Positions 1 to 11,700 of a DNA stretch of 64,000 nt are shown piece by piece. The position numbers and the translations under genes were made by a program. Origin of the DNA: Pseudopyrenochaeta lycopersici (Eukaryota; Ascomycota; Dothideomycetes; Pleosporales; Pseudopyrenochaetaceae). The stretch is taken from NCBI GenBank assembly GCA_003313425.1, contig NHZP01000004.1:682001-746000 (forward strand). The letters are read 5' to 3'. Numbering within the stretch: the first letter of the stretch is position 1; the number at the start of each line of letters is the position of its first letter. A model generated the notes under the pieces. The model saw nothing but the letters and a program-made list of their open reading frames with translations, searched no databases and was not told the DNA's origin.

Positions 1-1644
1 GCCTGGTTCGTATCGATCTCAAAGACACGCAATCGACGGTGGTAGTTGTTGTAGCCGCCATAGCCTCCAAAGCCGCTACCCCCAGCATAGCACATCCATA
101 GTTCAGGCTCACCAGTCGCATGTTCTTTAGACAGCGAGCAATAGTCATTAACGTGGTCATGGCCGCATGAGACGGCCTTGACGTGGTACTCTACGAGAGC
201 ATCCTTGAAGTGGCTGTTGAACCTTGGGGCGGTGATGGGCTCAGTCCAATTCCCGACTCGGTCGTTGTCTCCATTGCCGTACTCTGGGAGCGGAATATGG
301 ATGAAGGCCATGTTGAGGTGCTTATGTGTATAATGACTATGTGCGTCTTTCAGGCTTTCGGCTGTGGTCTTGAACCATTTAATCTGATTCGGTTTGATCC
401 AGTCGTAGCCTTTATAGTGAGCCTCATCGGGCGAGTACGAGTGGGTGTCGAGGAGGTAGATTGTCAGCGCAGAATGCTTACTGCTGTGAGCCTGAATTTC
501 AACGAAGTAATTGCCGACACCCTCGATAGTGTTAGGGCCGGCTTCACTGAGCGAGTACGGGAGGGACTCGTAAAGATCCATCTGAGCATGGCGCGAGAGT
601 GTGCCTTCATCATCGTGGTTGCCAAAGATGGCGGCATATGGTATCTTGCGCTTGGCAAGAGGTTCGATGATCTTGAACAAGGCCTGACACAATATTAGCA
701 GTCTACTTTTAGTCGAGCAAGAAAAAGCTTACACTCTGAACATCAGGCGCAGTATCGCCATTGACCTGATCGCCAGACAAGACCACTAGGTCTGGCTTCT
801 CCTCATCAAGCACTCTCTCGACGAATTCCAGAGTTCTGGGATCCGCATCGCAGTGGCCGCCATTAGCACCCTTGGGCTCGGGATCCCTGCACACGCCCAA
901 GCCAGTGCTAAGGTGCAAGTCGGATATCTGCATGATTTTGAATTTGCCATCTTTTCTGATTTTCGGTACTGGCTTCTCGAGCTTGACTGGTGGCCCTCTA
1001 CGTATGCTCAGGCGAGGGTCTTTGCTATCCTTCCCTGTCTCCAAATGGAGAGCCCCATTCTTGACCAACTCCCACCCGGGACGCGGCTCTACCGCATCGG
1101 CTCCAAACAAGACGTCCACGGCGGTGACGGCTTTCTTCGAGTCGCTCGCGTGACGCTTGAGCGACCTCTTGACCCAGATACCAGCTGGCCGAGACTCCCA
1201 TTTTTCTGACGCCTGTGATTTCTCTCCCACGGCTGGGTCAAGTTTGCCAGTGCGCACGTCGATGACAACCTTGTCTTCAGTCTTGAGCTCCTCCTCTCGC
1301 TTGCGCTTAATGTGCACGTAGGCCTTGGACACCCAGCCAGTGCCCAGATACAGGTCCTTCTCCACGCGGTGCCATTTCTTCTGGTCCAACATGCACTTGG
1401 ACAAGGGATTCAAGGATGAGCATGTTTGTATGGTGATGTCGGTGATTACGAGGCCCTCGTGGTGTAATGGTAGGTGGCTATGGACGGCTTGGGGCAAGAC
1501 TCGGTAGCGGCTGTCGAGGAAGAAGACGACTAGGAAGACGAACGTGGTTATGGTCGCGAGCTGCAAGCCTGTCCGGACCTGCCGCTGTCAGGCTTGTCAA
1601 GTCATCTACGTGCAGTTCCCTATACATACTATTCGGCGCGTCAT
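1..1644 (-). CDS. DCR2: DCR2-like calcineurin-type phosphoesterase (3' end outside window)
   Basis: Metallophosphoesterase of the DCR2 family (a Ser/Thr phosphatase linked in yeast to unfolded-protein-response and cell-cycle control). Exons on the minus strand: 1644-1630, 1584-733, 683 to the window edge. The long open frame has no in-frame ATG. A 15-nt first exon (MTRRI) spliced by a GTATGT...CAG intron of 45 nt restores an ATG start and gives the family-like N-terminus MTRRIRQVRTGLQLAT followed by one hydrophobic anchor segment. Metal-site motifs are visible: SDLH and SGDQVNGD in exon 2, GNHDDEG just after the second intron, and CGHDHVND near the left edge. Residues ending near GGYNNYHRRLRVFEID reach base 1, so only the extreme C-terminus is missing. 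It is divergently arranged with the methyltransferase gene at 2137. The assignment is strong; the micro-exon start is inferred from splice signals. Confidence 0.9.
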
Positions 1645-2136
1645 GATGGATGCCTCCGCGAGCGCAGGAGCGGGCACATGAAGCCACAGTGGCGTTTACA
1701 ATGGGACTATGTTGCAGTGGCTATCTGCCGTCTCCATGACAAGAAAACCTTCTTCTGGGGGCTAGAGTTTGTGAGCAGGGTGGAGGCGCATGTGTGGTTG
1801 AAGAATGTTGGTCCATCCAGCTTGGCTGCCCGAACCCTTGGACTTGGATCGACAAAGGCGTGGCAGGGATTATCGATCACTCGCGTTACCCAGATGTGAT
1901 CCTTCTCAACGTTACTAGTCATCTCAGATACGTAGATGTAAGACGGTCAAGCTCTTGAGGCTAGTTTCGCTTTAGGACATTGTCAATCATCATGCAACCC
2001 CGCCTGATCAAGAGAGCGTGCGGGTTGTCTCCAGTCCAGAGGGGTGGTCGGTAATTCCTGCCGTCGTATCGCCTCGCTTCGCCATGCGGAAGAGCCGCCT
2101 CCTCCGCATTCTGCGTCTCATCCCACACGCGAAGCT
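1645..2136. promoter_or_regulatory. Divergent intergenic region, phosphatase / methyltransferase
   Basis: This roughly 490-bp gap lies between two genes transcribed away from each other and should hold both promoters. Only short shadow frames are present and no motif stands out. Confidence 0.5.
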
Positions 2137-3496
2137 ATGCGACATCATTGTGTACAGCAGCTACGACGGTCAGCACAACGCCCCCTCACCGCACGAAGCT
2201 TCACAAGCAGCGCCTTCCTGCGCCGTGTATTCCAAGGCAAGCGCCCTGCTTCTCATATCTGAATCTTGCTCACTCTTATGCAGAAGGGGACATCGTGCTC
2301 CTTCGCGAGAAGAAAGATGCCTCGCATGATGGGACCCTGATCAAGCTCCATGCATTAAAAACTACAGGCACCCACAGAGGCGCTATCAAGCATGCCGATA
2401 TCATAGGGAAAGAGGCGCGCCAACTAGTCCAGTCAAGCAAAGGCTCTTCATATCGTATCCATGAACCTACACTAGCAGAGTATGTTCGATTGACTCCGCG
2501 TCTTGTTACTCCTGTGCGTAAATTGTGGGCTCTATTTCTCTTCAGCTGTTCAGATAGTGGACCCAGGCTGATGTGATATAGATATACCCCTCCGATACCA
2601 ATCTAATAGTATCGTTGCTCGACATACACGTCGACACGCCTTCAGGCGGGCTGAGCACCGAGCCGCCACTAGAGATCCTCGAAGCTGGCACAGGCCATGG
2701 TGCTCTGACCTTGCACTTGTCGCGAGCGGTACATGCTGCCAATCCTCCAGTCCCCAAAGTCCCGTCTTATGCAAGCAGCCACGAGGACGAACTTGAAGAC
2801 GCTGTATATCTGGGCGAGTCTGTATCAGACCTCCAGGAATCAGGGAAAGAATCTTGGAAGAACAGCCGCCGCGCTATTGTCCACACCTTGGACATATCGA
2901 GCAAGCATTCAAAGCATGCCAAGAAGATTGTCGAGGGCTTTCGAGACGGCATGTATGCTGGCAACGTTGACTTCCATGTGGGAGACGTATCTGCTTGGAT
3001 CACAAGTCAGAAAGTGCTGAGGAAAACTGAAGAGCCCTTCTTGACCCATGTGTTCTTGGACCTCCCCAATGCGAACAAACATTTCGAAAACATAGCGCCC
3101 GTCTTGCACGTCAATGGAATACTTGCCGTATTCAACCCGAGCATCACCCAGATCGCCGATTGTGTGGAAACAATCCGCGAGCAAAGGATGCCGTATCTAC
3201 TGGATCAGGTCATCGAGCTAGGAGCAGGTACTATCCGCGAATGGGACGTTCGTGCAGTTAAGCCAAGAGCAACCCTCAGAAAGGCTGACACGCGGGACCT
3301 ATCAGAATCGTCAGGGGAGGAGGCAATTGATCCAGCCAGAGGACAAGAAGCGCGAGACGATGAGCTGGTCGCGGATCTAGCTAAGCAGGAAGAGAAGTGG
3401 GCTATGGTATGCCGTCCCAAGGCTGGCCAGCAAGTGGTTGGGGGTGGCTTCCTAGGCCTTTGGCGGCGTATGGAGAAGGCTGTTAGCCAAGATTAG
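2137..3496 (+). CDS. TrmI/Trm61-type tRNA (adenine-N1) methyltransferase, probably mitochondrial
   Basis: Exons 2137-2236, 2284-2513, 2582-3496; 414 aa. The N-terminus (MRHHCVQQLRRSAQRPLTAR) is rich in Arg and Ser and poor in acidic residues, as in mitochondrial presequences. Next comes the N-terminal barrel of the m1A58 methyltransferase family (EGDIVLLREKKD, then EYVRLTPRLVTP / IYPSDTNLIVSLLD across intron 2). The Rossmann SAM-binding motif EILEAGTGHGAL is near residue 141, and the later family motif HVFLDLPNANKHFENIAPVL is present. The first intron has a GC donor (CAAG|GCAAGC...CAG, 47 nt); a GT donor in this position does not keep the frame. It would methylate A58 of tRNA, and targeting suggests mitochondrial tRNA or rRNA. 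The family call is good; localisation is inference. Confidence 0.85.
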
Positions 3497-4066
3497 GAAG
3501 CTGAAAAGTAGTCGTAAGCTCAACAACAATATTAACCGCCCTTCATCTTTGGAAATGAGTGGCACGGATATTGCGCCAAAATCTCTCACCATTGTGATAC
3601 ATGACTCGCACTGGCGATGGCGGTTGCATCGAGCAGGCTGCACATGGGGAAGCATCTTACTGGCTTGTGACTGACTAGAATTGTCTGGACTACTGAGAGT
3701 TGTCACCGCTCAAGAGCATCGTGGAATCAACAACCCTGTTGGTGTATCGATACATTATCCGAGCGGTCCTTCTCATTGGAAAGCTTCGCACGTGAGGGAC
3801 AACACATCGCGCCGATTCAACAGCTCCAAAAAATTCCCATCCACTCATCTGATAATGCTCGTGAATAGTTTCTCAAATTCTTCTAGAAGCGGCTAGCTGT
3901 GGTGAGCTGGCTAGAATAGGTCACCAATATTACTCGATGTAGCATTACTATTGGTCGCAGCACAGACCCAGTTCGCGCGCAACAGGAGCGATTGGAGAGT
4001 CTCCATCATTTTATATCCACCATCCTACCCCTCCACTCCTCCCACCTTCCCTTCGACATTCTGACA
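3497..4066. other. Intergenic, no gene seen
   Basis: 570 bp between two genes on the same strand. It contains only short chance frames and should hold the 3' end of the methyltransferase transcript and the promoter of the small gene at 4067. Confidence 0.5.
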
Positions 4067-4781
4067 ATGAGCGGCGCGGGCGAGAACCGGTATGTCTAGA
4101 AATGGCGCAAGCTTTGAGCTTTACTGATAATGTGAACAGCTGGCGGAGGCAGGGGCAAGCCAACCGCCAAAACCAGGACCGCACCTCGGGCTCCACCACC
4201 CCCGCCAAAGAGGGCGGGCGACAGCAGGCTATGTCAGCACTCTCGGGCAATGCTTGGGGAGCAAAGGGAAAGGCTGCGGGCACAGCGCCGGTTGCAACAG
4301 CCCAGGCCCAGTCGGGGCATCATACCCCCGTGAGAGACTTCAACGCGAACGAGGTCAAGGAGTACTTGAGGAAGAGTACGTGTCCAGCATTATGTCGGTC
4401 TGGGGCTTGATAAGAGAGATGCGAAAATCCTATTAGAAAGCTTCACACGCGTCGTTAGAAGACCCAGGCTAATTGCTTTGCAGAATATCTCGAAAGCACT
4501 GCTGGTACGGTTCCACGACATCTGCAGCCCTATTACACTTTGGCTAACTAAATACTCCAAGATCAACCGTCGGTATATCACAAGGTCCAAGGCGACTCGG
4601 TTGCAAAAAGGAGCAGCGGCGCATGGGGCGTCAAAGGTACACGCTTCTCGAATACCCTGGGAGACTTGATGAGTAACACGAAGCAGGCAACATGTCACAC
4701 CTCATGCCATCCGGGCAAGACTTCTTCACGCAACTCAAGAAGCAGCTTGCAAGCATCGATCAGCTCAAGCCAACGCAATAG
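4067..4781 (+). CDS. Small conserved fungal protein, unknown function (149 aa, five exons)
   Basis: Exons 4067-4089, 4140-4375, 4484-4504, 4562-4636, 4687-4781; all junctions keep frame with GT-AG introns of 50, 108, 57 and 50 nt. The protein starts MSGAGENRWRRQGQ, is low-complexity and basic in its first half, then has a short helical-looking stretch (VRDFNANEVKEYLRKKYLE). It ends with a compact region (GNMSHLMPSGQDFFTQLKKQ). The motif (G)xAWGxKG occurs twice, at residues 44-51 and 113-119. I recognise this only as the kind of small hypothetical protein conserved across filamentous ascomycetes. No catalytic motif, signal peptide or membrane segment is seen. The 21-nt third exon is very short, yet the frame and downstream conserved-looking residues support it. 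Confidence 0.75.
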
Positions 4782-5761
4782 CTTCACTCTACCCGACTTT
4801 TGTTTCAGCGGCATCACAGGGGCATCGCGGGAGTTTCTTCAGGCTGCATATCTCTATGGGTGGCTGAATTTTCATGCTCAACTTGCTTCTGTATGGCAAG
4901 TGAGAGCATGGGGGCTTCACTGGGGGCGTTTCGGGAGTTATCAGCGCGGGTAGGGTCCATTTTGGGATGGTTTATCAAGCGATACCCATCGATTCTGGCA
5001 CAACGTTCTTGAGCTTCAAAATCACGGAGAAAGGAATCAGAGGCTTGGTCGGGTACATTAAAAGGGGTCCATAAATCTTTCCGTGTAAACTTGCTGTAAA
5101 TGTTCATCTTGCACATATTTCGCGAAATGTATAACCGAATGCAGTCAAATGCAGCGACCTTGAATGCAGTGTTGATTTCCTTGTGCTTTTCACTTAGAAT
5201 GATGGCTTGCATTGTCAAATTGGACAAGGATACCCATCCCTCCTTTATGTATGGATCGCCAGAAAGGCGCCTCCAGTGGACAATTGTCAACCTTGGACAA
5301 CGCATCAACAAACACCACGTTTTGAGTGCATCCACTCGTGTAAACAAACTCCCTACTCGTTCTTCATGTGCTCATCGCTCGTTTTGCATTACTAGACGCC
5401 ACAAGCCGACCTCCTCCACTCCGAGCCCTGCATTTGGGCCCTCCCGCAGCCAAGCCCGCAACATCACATTTCAAGCTGCTTTAGTTCGTCGACGCGCCTT
5501 TACCCCACTACGTGACTACGTGGCTTTCCTGATCTCTAAAGGCTCTCTGGGGACAGTTTGAGGCCTGCAGAGACTGGAACGCGTTCCACAGGTGACTGAA
5601 GGCTGCTTGGGAAGCAAATGCGCAGCGCCTTCTCCCAATCTCACGCCCGGCAGCCCCCCGACGGCAGAATCCAATGAGGTCTTCTCCTTTCGCTTCCTAG
5701 CCAGTACAGAAAATCTCCGGCGTGTTCTACGCACATCGTACCTCCATAGACAGACTGCACC
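4782..5761. other. Intergenic region upstream of the coiled-coil gene
   Basis: About 980 bp, apart from the weak minus-strand frame described separately. The last 300 bp are C-rich and probably contain the promoter and 5' leader of the gene at 5762. Confidence 0.4.
4814..5305 (-). CDS. Possible hypothetical protein, weakly supported
   Basis: An uninterrupted frame of 163 codons from an ATG at 5305, ending 32 bp from the stop of the convergent gene at 4781. The product is hydrophilic with no recognised domain, signal peptide or membrane segment (for example DLWTPFNVPDQASDSFLRDF in the middle). The frame continues upstream without ATG to about 5347. It could be a lineage-specific gene or a chance open frame within the 3' and promoter regions of its neighbours; no splice structure or homology supports it. 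Confidence 0.25.
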   Translation of the reverse strand: MRCPRLTIVHWRRLSGDPYIKEGWVSLSNLTMQAIILSEKHKEINTAFKVAAFDCIRLYISRNMCKMNIYSKFTRKDLWTPFNVPDQASDSFLRDFEAQERCARIDGYRLINHPKMDPTRADNSRNAPSEAPMLSLAIQKQVEHENSATHRDMQPEETPAMPL

Positions 5762-7299
5762 ATGTCGTCTCCTCCGCAAACACCGACTCATCGGCCGACG
5801 TCGTCTCACCGCCGGCGTCCGTCGAGCCTCGACATGTCCTACAACACGCCCTCGAGACGACAGTCCATAAATCGACGTTCCTCTGGGTACTCACCTATCA
5901 CACCACGCTCGTCGCACGAGTTCGAACACGGTAGTCCCGCACAACACTTCGATGGCGGTGGGGATAGCAATGGTCTGGGCAATCTGGCCGACGAACTTGG
6001 GGATTGGGACGAGGAAGAAGAGGGCTTAGACGACGAGTTTGGAGAAGAGCTAGACATACCGCAGGACGAGTTTCCAGACATAGGCACTGCCGTAGAACAT
6101 GACGGATCATTCGGGGTAGACAATGCGGTGAACATCAACGGCGTGCGCGACAGTGGCGTCGTCATGCAGTCTTCCTCGCCAACACGGTTGAGCCCAGGAT
6201 CAGCTGTGAAGGCGAAGAAACACAATCGGAACCGCTCCATGTATGATGGGTCTGATTATGGAGAGGACTCGGATCTTGATAGCGAGGGGTTCTCGCCAGC
6301 GCTCGAGTCGAGAATGGCGGCTATCGAGAGCTTAGCACGAAGAGGCACCGAAGAGAACGGGAGTGCGTCGGATCAGGTTGTCAAGAGGGTCACAGAGCAA
6401 TTGCGGGATTTGGGGAGTCAGATTGCTATTGAAAATGGGGCTACGAGGTATGATTAAGATGCAGTTTCTCCTCAAGCAACGAAACTAATGCTAGCAGGCT
6501 GAAAACCGCCCATGACGCTCTAACAACACATTTAACTCACCAATCCCGAACTCTCACATCATTAGCAGCATCCTTCTCCGGCCCGCGCCCCATCATTCCC
6601 GACCCAGACACAATCGACACCCTCGTTCCACTCATACAATCAACTTTGGATAATCTACTGTACCCTTCCACAGAACCGCTCATCTCGCTCTCTCACCTTA
6701 CCCTCTCGACACGCGAGCTCCTTCAACACCTCGCTAATGTCGGTGACACACTTCATATGTCTCGCCAAACCACCGCAAATGCCACACGAAGGCTGAAAGT
6801 GAGCAAAGAGCAACTACAAGACTGGAAACGAGAGAATGAAAAGACACAGGAAGGGCAAGAATTCATTGAGCAGGGCGATTGGGACCGACGGTTGAGAGAG
6901 AGGGAGGCGAAGAGGGCGTGCGCAAGTGTCCTAGACGGCTTTGAGGATGCCTGTGGGATATGGAGAAAGAGACTCTGTGAAGGATTAGGCGTGGCTAGTG
7001 CGTAGTATTCATCCAGCGCACTTTCCCGACCCATTTTCTCACTAGAGGTTCTTTCGAGGCCCACGGCTGATATGGAAGCAGGCGAGGATTACCCTGAAGA
7101 GAAACCATATTCCTGGTCAGCCTCGTGTAGTCCTATGGCCTCCAATCATCGGAGAACACCTCCTGGACTAATTCAGACCTCGGTATCGGCAGGCCTTTCC
7201 GCTAGCGACAAAGTCAAGCATTTTAAGAGGTCTCAGAAAACAAGTATAGATTCAATGTTCGTAGATACGGATGACGAGTTGTTACCCGGTGGATACTAG
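5762..7299 (+). CDS. Conserved coiled-coil / acidic protein, unknown function
   Basis: Exon 1 is 5762-6447 and exon 2 starts at 6498 (50-nt GT-AG intron, frame kept across Arg-Leu-Lys). Exon 2 either stops at TAG 7003-7005, giving 397 aa, or splices at A|GTGCGT (6997) to 7046 and runs in frame to 7299, adding about 85 residues (ending DTDDELLPGGY). The downstream frame has coding-like composition, so I extend the gene to 7299 with modest confidence. The N-terminus is Ser/Pro/Arg-rich with a long acidic patch (DWDEEEEGLDDEFGEELDIP, near residues 81-100). The C-terminal half is mostly helical with a heptad-like stretch (STRELLQHLANVGDTLHMSR) and ends near FEDACGIWRKRLCE. The pattern is known from uncharacterised Pezizomycotina proteins; no enzymatic motif is visible. 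Confidence 0.75.
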
Positions 7300-8795
7300 G
7301 TGGCCAACTGTAACGTGGCGGCGAAGCAGCATTGCATGCGCTTTCATTTGTATATGCATGGATATGGTAGTATGGTGTTCTATGGTATAGGTATATGGCT
7401 CTGGTGATACCCCGTTGTCACTTATATAAGGCTTGGAGACGAGCAATGTCACATCTGTATAAACTGCATAGATGTACAAATGAAGAGTCATTAAAGCTTC
7501 ACTCGGATATTTCCGCACGAGCACTGTGTGCTGTCTTCTTGGTCACCTGTTGGTTGGTGCAATACAATCGATCCATAATCGGTAGCTCATGAAATCGGCC
7601 CATATCCGGTCCTTCGGCACTCGTAGTCATGCGTACCAACGCCGCTCCTTAAGTATGTACATGATTCGTGTCTTGTCGACAGTCGACTTGAATACAGGAC
7701 ATTGCTCCAGCATCGATCCAACACAAGTGCGGATAGAAGCGCCTTGGAAGCGCAGTTCGGCATGATTCAAGGGACACAGAGTGCTGGATAGCACTGTTCA
7801 CGATGGTTTGTGGCGGTGTCCTTTCTTGTAATGACTTACGCTTTCCTCACAAATAGAACATTATCAGCTATGCTGGTACCCATTTTCAAGTATACATTCG
7901 TACAAATAGAGTATTCTAAGGCTGAGACGTCGAACGTGATAATTAATTGGAGAGTGAACCCAGTCTGTGCACGAGAGTGCACAAACTCACCTAGATCATC
8001 ACGGATCTTGCTCTCCTCGCTCTTCTCATCGACACCGGTTGACACATCTGATCCGAGATTACTGAATTCCTCAGTGTCATTCGTTTTTAATGAGTCATTG
8101 AGCTTTATGTTCATATTGCAGGACTGATGAATGTAGAAGGCGCTTAGCTTGCTTTTCCCAGGCTTCACCACTCCGCAGAAGCGGTTCTCATCCTCAGAGT
8201 GAGGCAGCTGAGTACAATGTTGAGCGATGTGATGGCACATGTCCTCAAATGACACCTGTCTCTCGATTTTATTTCTTATCTTTTCTCTCTTTTCCAAATA
8301 CCGTAGTATTATTCCGGATTGATTCTCAAGAGGGCACTCCGAAAGTTTCCTTGGTCGCTTTCATGTGCTACTTTAGCAAATCATGCTCACAATGACTGTA
8401 CCTTCCAATGGGGCTAATTGGAAGCTTTGGCACGGGCGTATATCTGTACAGTCAGATCGATTGACAATAAGCATCCTACATGCAGGTCCACTGCGCCAAT
8501 CCAGGCTCGGGATTCAGAAAACTCGTTCTGTCTGATTCTGCTAACCGTTTTGAACAGATTATCCTCTCGGCTTCTAATTTCTTCCTGCATATGCATTCGT
8601 CAGCCAAAGGCGCAAGGCTGATTTGGCCCCCAGGCTTCATGTGGGGTTACTCCTCTAAGCGCCCAGATTGTACACCGGATGTCCAGCCTGGTAAAGCCTG
8701 AACAACTTCAGATCGAGCCACTACCCCAGTCCTGTGGAGCCCTTCTCATCTTTTCGTCTTGGTTCGCATTTATTTGACAAGAGGATACTTTAACG
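7300..8795. other. Long intergenic region, no supported gene
   Basis: About 1.5 kb. A minus-strand frame at 7836-8297 begins with TTG, has no recognisable domain and overlaps an opposite-strand frame of similar length, so I do not call it. The remainder should hold the promoter of the giant gene at 8796, with the last bases before its ATG A/T-rich. Confidence 0.4.
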
Positions 8796-11700
8796 ATGTC
8801 GCTCGCCTCTGAGAAACCCGCCGGTGCCTCTGGCACCACTTCGTCGAGCACTACAATCAAAACAGATAGAGAAGTTGACGAAATTGAAGATATTCAAGAT
8901 GGGCCCATTCAATCTGGTAAAGACTCTCAAAAATCTAAAGGGGAAAATAAGACTACGCTTCCGTCGCCCCCGGACGTCTCTCATGGGATGGCAGAAGATC
9001 CACCCGGATTACGATCATTGGGGCCTTGGGGAAAGAGCAAATCGTCATTCAAGCAGCTCAAGGCTGCAACACAGTCTTTGCTCAGTCAGAGCCAGGCAAA
9101 TAAACTACCTAGAACGACAACGGCGTCCAGAAAGGAAGCAGGGAGGGTCAGCTCATCGCCAGCTAGACCAAACCAACCAAGGGCGAACAAGAAGACAACT
9201 GATCCAAATGAACGCCATATCAGTGCTCACCGAGGCATTCGTGATCCTTACATGCACCAACTTCACAACACTATAAAAAGAGCATCAAGAACTCCTTCTG
9301 AACCCTCGTCATCTGAATATTCTAGCAGCGAAGAAAGTGACAGGGAAAAGTCGAAAAATAGTTATAATATCGTTGACTATGGCAGCAATGAGATACGACT
9401 GCGAGTAGACGGTTCTGCTCCAATCAGTCTCCAATTCAATGGCGATATGGAGGGTCGCACTCTGCAATTGCTCCCTGCTGACAATGGTATGGCTGATATC
9501 GTCATTGGCAATTTCCGAGACGGCGAGAGCACTCATAGGAGGGCAGGTGGTCGTGCCATGGCTAAAGAGGGCAGAAATCTAGTAAATTCTAGCCAGAAAA
9601 GAAGAGAAGTTAAGGAGATAGCCAACGAACAATCGTACAGCAGACCCGCAGGGCCAGATGTTAAGGAAAGCAAAGAGGTCTATACCCAGACTTCCCTGCC
9701 ATCTACCAGGAAGGTCGGTGCCAATGTCAACATCTACAGCGACTCTGGGTATTCAAGTCAGTCCACCAGGAGCTCGACCAGCGCGTATTCAGCTCCGAGC
9801 GTGACAGTCACCCCCTCCAACACCAATCCTGGTCAGCCCCTGAGCCCAGTACCCAAGAGACCCAGCCGTGCAAACAGCCAGCGCCGGCCAATCATCACTC
9901 AACATCGGAGTGATAGACAAGATGACAGTACAGACCTTCGTAGCACTAAATCCGCGCCAAATTCGTTTCAACGTCGGCCGGGCCCGCCCCCATCTCAGTC
10001 TGCTGGCGACGTCTCTGTAGTAACGAACCGGCGTTCAATGCGACCAGATTCTGCATACCAATCTTCCATCCCTCCTCTAGCAAACCGCCGACAGCCCGTT
10101 TACAGGCAGGGTTCGGCTGTCGTCCAGCCTGCATTACAGCGCCGCCCATCGTTATCTAGGCGCCCGCCTCCGACGTATAGTGGTAACGCTGGCAGACAAT
10201 ACCGGGCGCCGGGGATGTCTGCACCATACGGGAGCCCATCTCAAGAACATGTTCTTCCCCGGTCTGTTCCTGTTTATCATCAAATGGCTCAGGTACCTCA
10301 GATGTCTCCTTCTATCGTGCCACCTCTCCAATCTGCGCATGAGCCTCAAAAGTATCCCATGCAAGACCAGCAGCAAAAACCAGACAACATGGCTCGCAGC
10401 TCATCCCATTATAGCATGCGCCGGCCATCTACACCCATGGACATTCAGGCACGTCTTAGTAAGCCTGGGTATCGACATGGCGGAAATGGAACCCGCGAAA
10501 ATTCCGAGACCGACTCCTCAGAGGAAGAAGAGTACAATTACCCCCACGAAGGCCCTGCTAATATGCCTCCGCTGCGAACTTCTTCGGCCAGCAAGATGTC
10601 AGAGCGACGGCCAATGGAGTCAGGTTATGAAAATCCACGTGATCGTGTAATCGTGAACAACACCAAAAATGGTGGACGATCGACTCGGATCTATAACAGT
10701 GTAATATATGAGAATTCCGGCGATCCAAAAGCTCGCGCAGGACAACAGAAATCTGAGATTGAACGGAAAGGATTGACTGCTGAAAGTAGGAAGTTCGATC
10801 GCAAACAAAGCTCTGATGAGTTACAAACGCCAAGGCAAAAGCAGACTGGAAATGCTTTGAGAACATCCATAAATGAACGTCCTTCTAACTCAGAGAGACG
10901 CAGCCAAATATTTACAGAGGATGGCAAAAGAGAGGGCAGGATACCCGTACCGGCCATTCCACCCTCAGGCCAAGCTGTCGACTCACGTCGTTCACCAATT
11001 TCACCCAGTCGTGCAGATGGAGAGACCGATGTCTTCATTTGGGACTCTCGGAACACCGGAATTTCTCATCGAGAGAGAAAAGAAGGCAATTTAAGCGAAA
11101 GTAGACCACCCTCACCCGTGTTGCAATGTACTGTAGAAGGATGCTCGGCTACATTTCAAGGTGATTCTCGCCAAGGACTTCTCGGAAGACATATGGTACA
11201 CGAACATCAGCGACCAAGTTCACCAGAGAGTGGACGTGATGCTAGCTCTTCAATTCCTCCACATAATCAAAAGGGGCCACCAAACATCCTAGATGATGAG
11301 AACACATTTGGTCCTGATAGTCTTGTTGGGCAACCAGGGATGCCGCCACGGGCTGCTCGGCCTCGCAGTTTTAAGTTGAGCTTTATACCAGAACATGATC
11401 AACTACTCATAGATTTGAAGGAAGTGAAGAATTTGTCCTGGGAACAAATAGGGGATTTCTTCCCTGGTCGCTCCCTTGGAACGCTCCAAGCTCGTTACTA
11501 CACGATACTCAATCACAAAGAAGGCGCCTCTACTCCCCCTCTATCGACAATTGATTCCATTAGAAATGGCTTGGGCCTGCCTAATGATACTAGCTTTGCT
11601 CCACATAACCGGGCACCCACGACCACAGATGTTGAGGCAAAAGAGCCCGCCAGCCACGAGGCAAAGTCATCGCCAGCCAAAGCCGACAACGTAAAAGTTG

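Noticed and set aside
1451..1480. tRNA-like box (GGCCCTCGTGGTGTAATGGTAGG)
   Set aside because: It resembles a tRNA 5' half, but there is no matching acceptor stem or T-loop box downstream and it lies within the phosphatase coding exon.
5839..6240. 133-codon minus-strand frame rich in Ser/Pro
   Set aside because: Antisense to the acidic and Ser-rich exon of the coiled-coil gene; a composition artefact.
7836..8297. 153-codon minus-strand frame
   Set aside because: Begins with TTG, shows no domain, and overlaps an opposite frame of comparable length.
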